NCBI GenBank assembly: GCA_028819945.1
Contig: JAPPKQ010000194.1
Span: 1-8,473, forward strand
From: a bacterium
GTDB lineage: Bacteria; Actinomycetota; Acidimicrobiia; Acidimicrobiales; CATQHL01
Length of the DNA: 8,473 bases
Reading direction: 5' to 3'
The notes under the pieces: generated by a model
The model's input: the letters and a program-made list of their open reading frames with translations, nothing else
What the model was told of the DNA's origin: nothing
The model's database searches: none
Shown here: one piece after another, positions 5,703-8,473 of the stretch
Layout of the letters: every line of letters begins with the position of its first letter
How positions within the stretch are numbered: position 1 is the stretch's first letter
Translations under genes and position numbers: made by a program

Positions 5703-6607
5703 AGGGCCTGGACCGGCCAGGGGAGTTCGGTCCGGTCGACGGTGCAACGGGCCGTCGGCAGGAAGTTGGCGACCTGGCAGATGCCCACGTCGGCGATCAT
5801 CCCCAGAACCATCGCCGTGTCGGCCCGCGAGAGCCCCGAGGCAGACTCGCACCACGCCAGCATCTCGGCGAAGGCCAGCCTGGATCCCTCGTCGATGCTG
5901 CGGGCGGACACGGCCGTGACGAGTTGGGTATCGCTCAGAATGCGCGGCCAGCCCATCCCCTCCGGCCGCGGCCCCACCTCCACCGACACCTCCAGCCGGG
6001 TTCCCACCTCCGGCGACTGCACCACCTCGCCGTCGCCCATCCGGGCCTTGCTGTCGCCGAAGTAGAGGTAGGCGCCGTCCACCTCGACGGGCAACACGAC
6101 CGTCGCACCCTCGCGCACCTCGTTGCAGTCCATATTCCCGCCGTAGGGGCCCTGCATCTTCGAGAACACAGTCTCGCGGTCGGGCGCCGTGGCGATGCAG
6201 CCCACCAGCGGGCGGGCCGCGATGCGCAGCTCGCCGACGTGCACGTAGCCGTCGCGGATCTCCAGGCCGTCGCAAGCGTACCACTCACTCCACCAGTCAG
6301 CCGGCGAGTCGGCCTCACACGTGCTCCAGGCGATGCTGCCGGGCGTCGTGACCTCCACGCGGTGCAGCGTCACCGCCACGGCACCGCCCCGCTCGGCGCC
6401 GGCGACGGCGATGGGACCCGTCACCCCGTCGAGGTTCTCCAAGACCCAGGCCAGATTCTCGGGCGTGAACCCGTCGGGATGCCGGAAGCGCGCCGTGAAG
6501 CAGTCCTCGGTCTCGACGACGAACGTCTCGCCGGACTCCACGGTGCCGATGGGGGTGTGCTCAGCGCTGTAGGTGAACTTCAGGTCGTCGGGCAGGAAGG
6601 TCTGCAT
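5699..6607 (-). CDS. acetamidase/formamidase family protein
   Basis: A 302-residue protein of the FmdA/AmdA family, which hydrolyses short amides to acid and ammonia. Family features: an N-terminal beta-rich part with V-E-S-G-E-T-F-V-V-E-T at about 23-33, G-P-I-A-V-A-G-A-E-R-G at 64-74, G-G-N-M-D at 156-160, and Y-F-G-D-S-K-A-R-M-G-D-G-E at 182-194, followed by the C-terminal region with A-F-A-E-M-L. In the last motif the family usually has GDxHxxQGDGE; here His is Lys187 and Gln is Met190, so activity or substrate may differ. The start is uncertain: ATG 6607 fits the family N-terminus (MQTFLPDDLKF) with only a weak SD-like TTGGA upstream; ATG 6667 is in frame but is formed by the edge of a dispersed palindrome. 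The stop overlaps the acyl-CoA synthetase GTG. It sits third in the operon, the only member preceded by a gap. Confidence 0.8.
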   Translation of the reverse strand: MQTFLPDDLKFTYSAEHTPIGTVESGETFVVETEDCFTARFRHPDGFTPENLAWVLENLDGVTGPIAVAGAERGGAVAVTLHRVEVTTPGSIAWSTCEADSPADWWSEWYACDGLEIRDGYVHVGELRIAARPLVGCIATAPDRETVFSKMQGPYGGNMDCNEVREGATVVLPVEVDGAYLYFGDSKARMGDGEVVQSPEVGTRLEVSVEVGPRPEGMGWPRILSDTQLVTAVSARSIDEGSRLAFAEMLAWCESASGLSRADTAMVLGMIADVGICQVANFLPTARCTVDRTELPWPVQAL

Positions 6608-6666
6608 GCCGGTGAATCCAACCGTCAGACGAGCACCGGTCGCAGCACCATCAGGCCTCGCGGCCA

Positions 6667-6694
6667 TGGATTCCGGCCTTCGCCGGAATGACGA
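6667..6694. repeat. palindromic dispersed repeat (ATTCC...GGAAT type)
   Basis: ATTCCGGC (6670-6677) and GCCGGAAT (6682-6689) are exact reverse complements around the loop CTTC. With flanks TGG and GACGA this has the form TGGATTCC-stem-GGAATGACGA, a short interspersed repeat seen in many bacteria (the source of spurious 'VIPAKAGI' and 'SFRRRPES' peptides in annotations) and similar to neisserial dRS3. It lies in the 128-base gap between the small Cys protein and the amidase, and may form a hairpin in the operon mRNA. Confidence 0.7.
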
Positions 6695-6735
6695 TGTGGT
6701 GACAGTCCTGGCCGCAAGAGCACCGTCCTCGGCTG

Positions 6736-7005
6736 CTAGTCCCGGCGCAGGGCCTTGCAGTTCTCGCGCACCATCCGGAGTTGCTCGGTGATGCCCAGGT
6801 CCGAGTCCGGGTGGCGGGTGGTGGGATCGTGGCGCAGGCGGGTGCGCAGGTGGATGTCGGCCACCTCGGGCGTGCAGAACGGCACGTCGTCGCCGTCGAC
6901 GTCCTCCAGCCACACGTGGCGGGGCACGTTCTTGCCGCAGTAGGCGCAGTTGTACACGTCGAAGGACAGGTACATGGGCTCCCGCTCGATCCAGCGCCCG
7001 CTCAT
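6736..7005 (-). CDS. small Cys-rich protein, probable zinc-binding partner of the HyuB-like enzyme
   Basis: An 89-residue soluble protein that I cannot assign to a named family with confidence. Cys20 and Cys23 form C-A-Y-C-G-K, a typical zinc-knuckle half; Cys44 (P-F-C-T-P-E) and perhaps His52 could complete a zinc site. The C-terminal half is charged and helical (L-G-I-T-E-Q-L-R-M-V-R-E-N). Its ATG overlaps the stop of the HyuB-like gene (ATGA, 7005-7002), so the two are made together and probably interact. Small zinc-binding gamma subunits accompany HyuA/HyuB-like subunits in acetone and acetophenone carboxylases, and this is the most attractive model, but it is inferred from position and Cys spacing only. 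The protein is shorter than acetone carboxylase gamma. Confidence 0.7.
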   Translation of the reverse strand: MSGRWIEREPMYLSFDVYNCAYCGKNVPRHVWLEDVDGDDVPFCTPEVADIHLRTRLRHDPTTRHPDSDLGITEQLRMVRENCKALRRD

Positions 7006-8473
7006 GGCACCGATGTCCTCTCCGCCGTCGGGGTGGCGTCCCAGGCGCCGTTGCGACGCTCCACCACCAACCCGTAGTCGCGCTGCGCCGCCTCCGGTGT
7101 GACGAGTCCCTCGGCCACGTCGGCCACCACCCTGTCCTCCGAGCGCTCCAGCGGATCGCCCCAACCGCCGCCGCCGGGCGCCACGATCTTCACCTGGTCG
7201 CCCCGGCGCAGGCGGATGTTGGAGAACTTGGAGGGCGACATCGTGCCGAACTTCTCGCTGAACGTGCTCCAGGAATCCTCGCCGGCGAGGCGCACGTAGA
7301 TGCCGCTGTTGGCGCCCGGTTTGCCGCCGTGGATCCCGAACGGGTCCACGCGCATGCGGTTGAAGATGGCACTCACGGTCACCTCGTCGGCGACCATGGT
7401 CAGGACGCGCTCGATGCCCAGGCCGCCGCGGTTCAGCCCCGGCCCGCCGGAGTCCTCCAGCAGCCGGTAGGAGTCCACGCGCAGCGGGTAGCGCGACTCG
7501 AAGACCTCCACCGGCGTGTTCCGGCAATTCCCGTTGATCACGATGACCTGGCTGTTGCCGTCGGCGGCCGGCCGGCCGCCCCAGCCGATCCCCTCGAAGT
7601 GGAAGTGCGAGTAGAGATCATCGTTGTCGGGGTGCCGGCCGCCGAACAGGAAGCAGCAGGAGGTGCCGCCGAGGGAGGCCGGGATGCGCTCGGGCAGCGG
7701 ATCGGCGAGGGCGCCGAAGATGATGTCGGTGATGCGGGGGGACACCTCCGTGTTGCCGCCCACCAGCGGCGCCGGGAACTCGCAGTTCAGGATCGTGCCC
7801 GGCGGGGCGATGATGTTGATCGGCCGGTAGCAGCCCTCGTTGCGCGGGATGGTGGGGTCGGTTATGTGCATGAAGGCGTTGTAGACCGCCGAGGCCGTGA
7901 CGGCGTAGGTGGCGTTCATGGGTCCGGCGGCCTGGCCGTCGGAGCCGGTGAAGTCGCAGGCCACGTTGCCGCCGTCCACCACGACCGTGCAGTCGATGAC
8001 GTAGGCGCCCTCGGCCACGCCGTCGTCCTCGATGATGTCGCTGAAGCGGTACTCGCCGTCGGGGATTCGGCGGATCTCCTCGGACATGCGCCGCTCGGCG
8101 ATGCCGATGAGGTCCTCGGTGGCGGTAGTGACGGTCTCGTAGCCGTAGGTGTCGATGAGGCCCGTCAGGCGCCGCTCCGCCACGTTCAGCGAGCCGACCA
8201 TGGCCATGAGGTCCCCGTAGGTGACCTTCGGCGTGCGGTGGTTGGCGAAGATGATCTTCCAGACGTCCTCCTGCGGCACACCCTCGCGCTCGAGCCACAG
8301 CGGCGGGATGCGCAGGCCTTCCTGGAAGATGTCGGTGGCATCGCCGGCCAACCCGCCCGGCGCCTTGGCGCCCGGCTCGGCCAGATGGGCGCAGTTGGCC
8401 ACGAAGCCCACGATCTCCTCGCCACAGAACACCGCCTTCAGCAGCGTGTGCTCGGGGATGTGGCCGCTGCCCC
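7002..8473 (-). CDS. hydantoinase B / acetone carboxylase alpha-like subunit (partial, start beyond the right edge)
   Basis: 490 residues of the C-terminal part of a HyuB-family protein; the frame is open to the right edge (GHIPEHTLLKAVFCGEEIVG), so roughly the first 80-100 residues lie outside. HyuB works with a HyuA partner in ATP-dependent hydantoinases, 5-oxoprolinase and the acetone/acetophenone carboxylases. Features seen: F-V-A-N-C-A-H-L-A-E-P-G (the family more often has A-H-H-x-D-x-G-G here), G-D-A-T-D-I-F-Q-E-G-L-R-I-P-P, a central D-F-T-G-S-D-G-Q-A-A-G-P-M-N-A, S-P-R-I-T-D-I-I-F-G, the Gly-rich S-G-G-P-G-L-N-R-G-G-L-G near 7425-7455, and the C-terminal A-P-G-G-G-G-W-G-D-P near 7151-7185. 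The TGA overlaps the ATG of the small Cys protein. A hyuA gene is expected just beyond the right edge. Which reaction it carries out cannot be decided here. Confidence 0.88.
   Translation of the reverse strand, partial: GSGHIPEHTLLKAVFCGEEIVGFVANCAHLAEPGAKAPGGLAGDATDIFQEGLRIPPLWLEREGVPQEDVWKIIFANHRTPKVTYGDLMAMVGSLNVAERRLTGLIDTYGYETVTTATEDLIGIAERRMSEEIRRIPDGEYRFSDIIEDDGVAEGAYVIDCTVVVDGGNVACDFTGSDGQAAGPMNATYAVTASAVYNAFMHITDPTIPRNEGCYRPINIIAPPGTILNCEFPAPLVGGNTEVSPRITDIIFGALADPLPERIPASLGGTSCCFLFGGRHPDNDDLYSHFHFEGIGWGGRPAADGNSQVIVINGNCRNTPVEVFESRYPLRVDSYRLLEDSGGPGLNRGGLGIERVLTMVADEVTVSAIFNRMRVDPFGIHGGKPGANSGIYVRLAGEDSWSTFSEKFGTMSPSKFSNIRLRRGDQVKIVAPGGGGWGDPLERSEDRVVADVAEGLVTPEAAQRDYGLVVERRNGAWDATPTAERTSVP

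Noticed and set aside
4191..6065. A 624-codon open frame on the plus strand antisense to the acyl-CoA synthetase and amidase genes
   Set aside because: Its product is Arg/His/Gly-rich without any recognisable domain, and long antisense frames are common in GC-rich DNA; both minus-strand genes have complete family motifs.

Overview
This is a GC-rich window with almost no free intergenic space. The codon usage, the Ser/Thr/Pro-linked RCC1-type repeats of the 'C-W-G-N-N..G-Q' kind and the overlapping ATGA/GTGA gene junctions suggest Actinomycetota, possibly Acidimicrobiia. That placement is inference; there is no rRNA or other phylogenetic marker here. No tRNA, rRNA, CRISPR array or insertion sequence was seen.

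Left part (1-1200): a short lipoprotein-like frame on the minus strand, interrupted by a TAG near the window edge, diverges from a classical short-chain dehydrogenase/reductase (SDR) on the plus strand. Middle left (1273-2657, minus): an ECF-type sigma factor is translationally coupled (ATGA) to a single-pass membrane protein with three RCC1-like repeats outside the cell, the arrangement expected of a sigma/anti-sigma surface-sensing pair. The third repeat breaks off at a perfect 11-bp hairpin.

Middle (2654-3259, plus): the remains of a hipBA toxin-antitoxin locus. Only the C-terminal half of HipB survives, overlapping (ATGA) the first residues of HipA. HipA has then lost most of its kinase domain and resumes, in another frame, with an intact C-terminal end. 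The start codon of the sigma factor lies exactly where hipB homology begins, so this is a rearrangement junction. The hipA remnant meets a convergent Uma2-family (DUF820) gene at a shared CTAG containing both stop codons. The Uma2 gene has a clear sigma-70-type promoter very close to its ATG.

Right part (4092-8473, minus): a catabolic operon. In transcription order it holds a hydantoinase B / acetone-carboxylase-alpha-like subunit (its start lies beyond the right edge), a small Cys-rich probable zinc protein (ATGA overlap), a 128-base gap holding a palindromic dispersed repeat, an acetamidase/formamidase-family protein, and an AMP-forming acyl-CoA synthetase (GTGA overlap). HyuB-like + small Cys protein + acyl-CoA ligase resembles acetone/acetophenone carboxylase clusters. 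The amidase points instead to amide or cyclic-amide breakdown. The substrate cannot be settled from this window.
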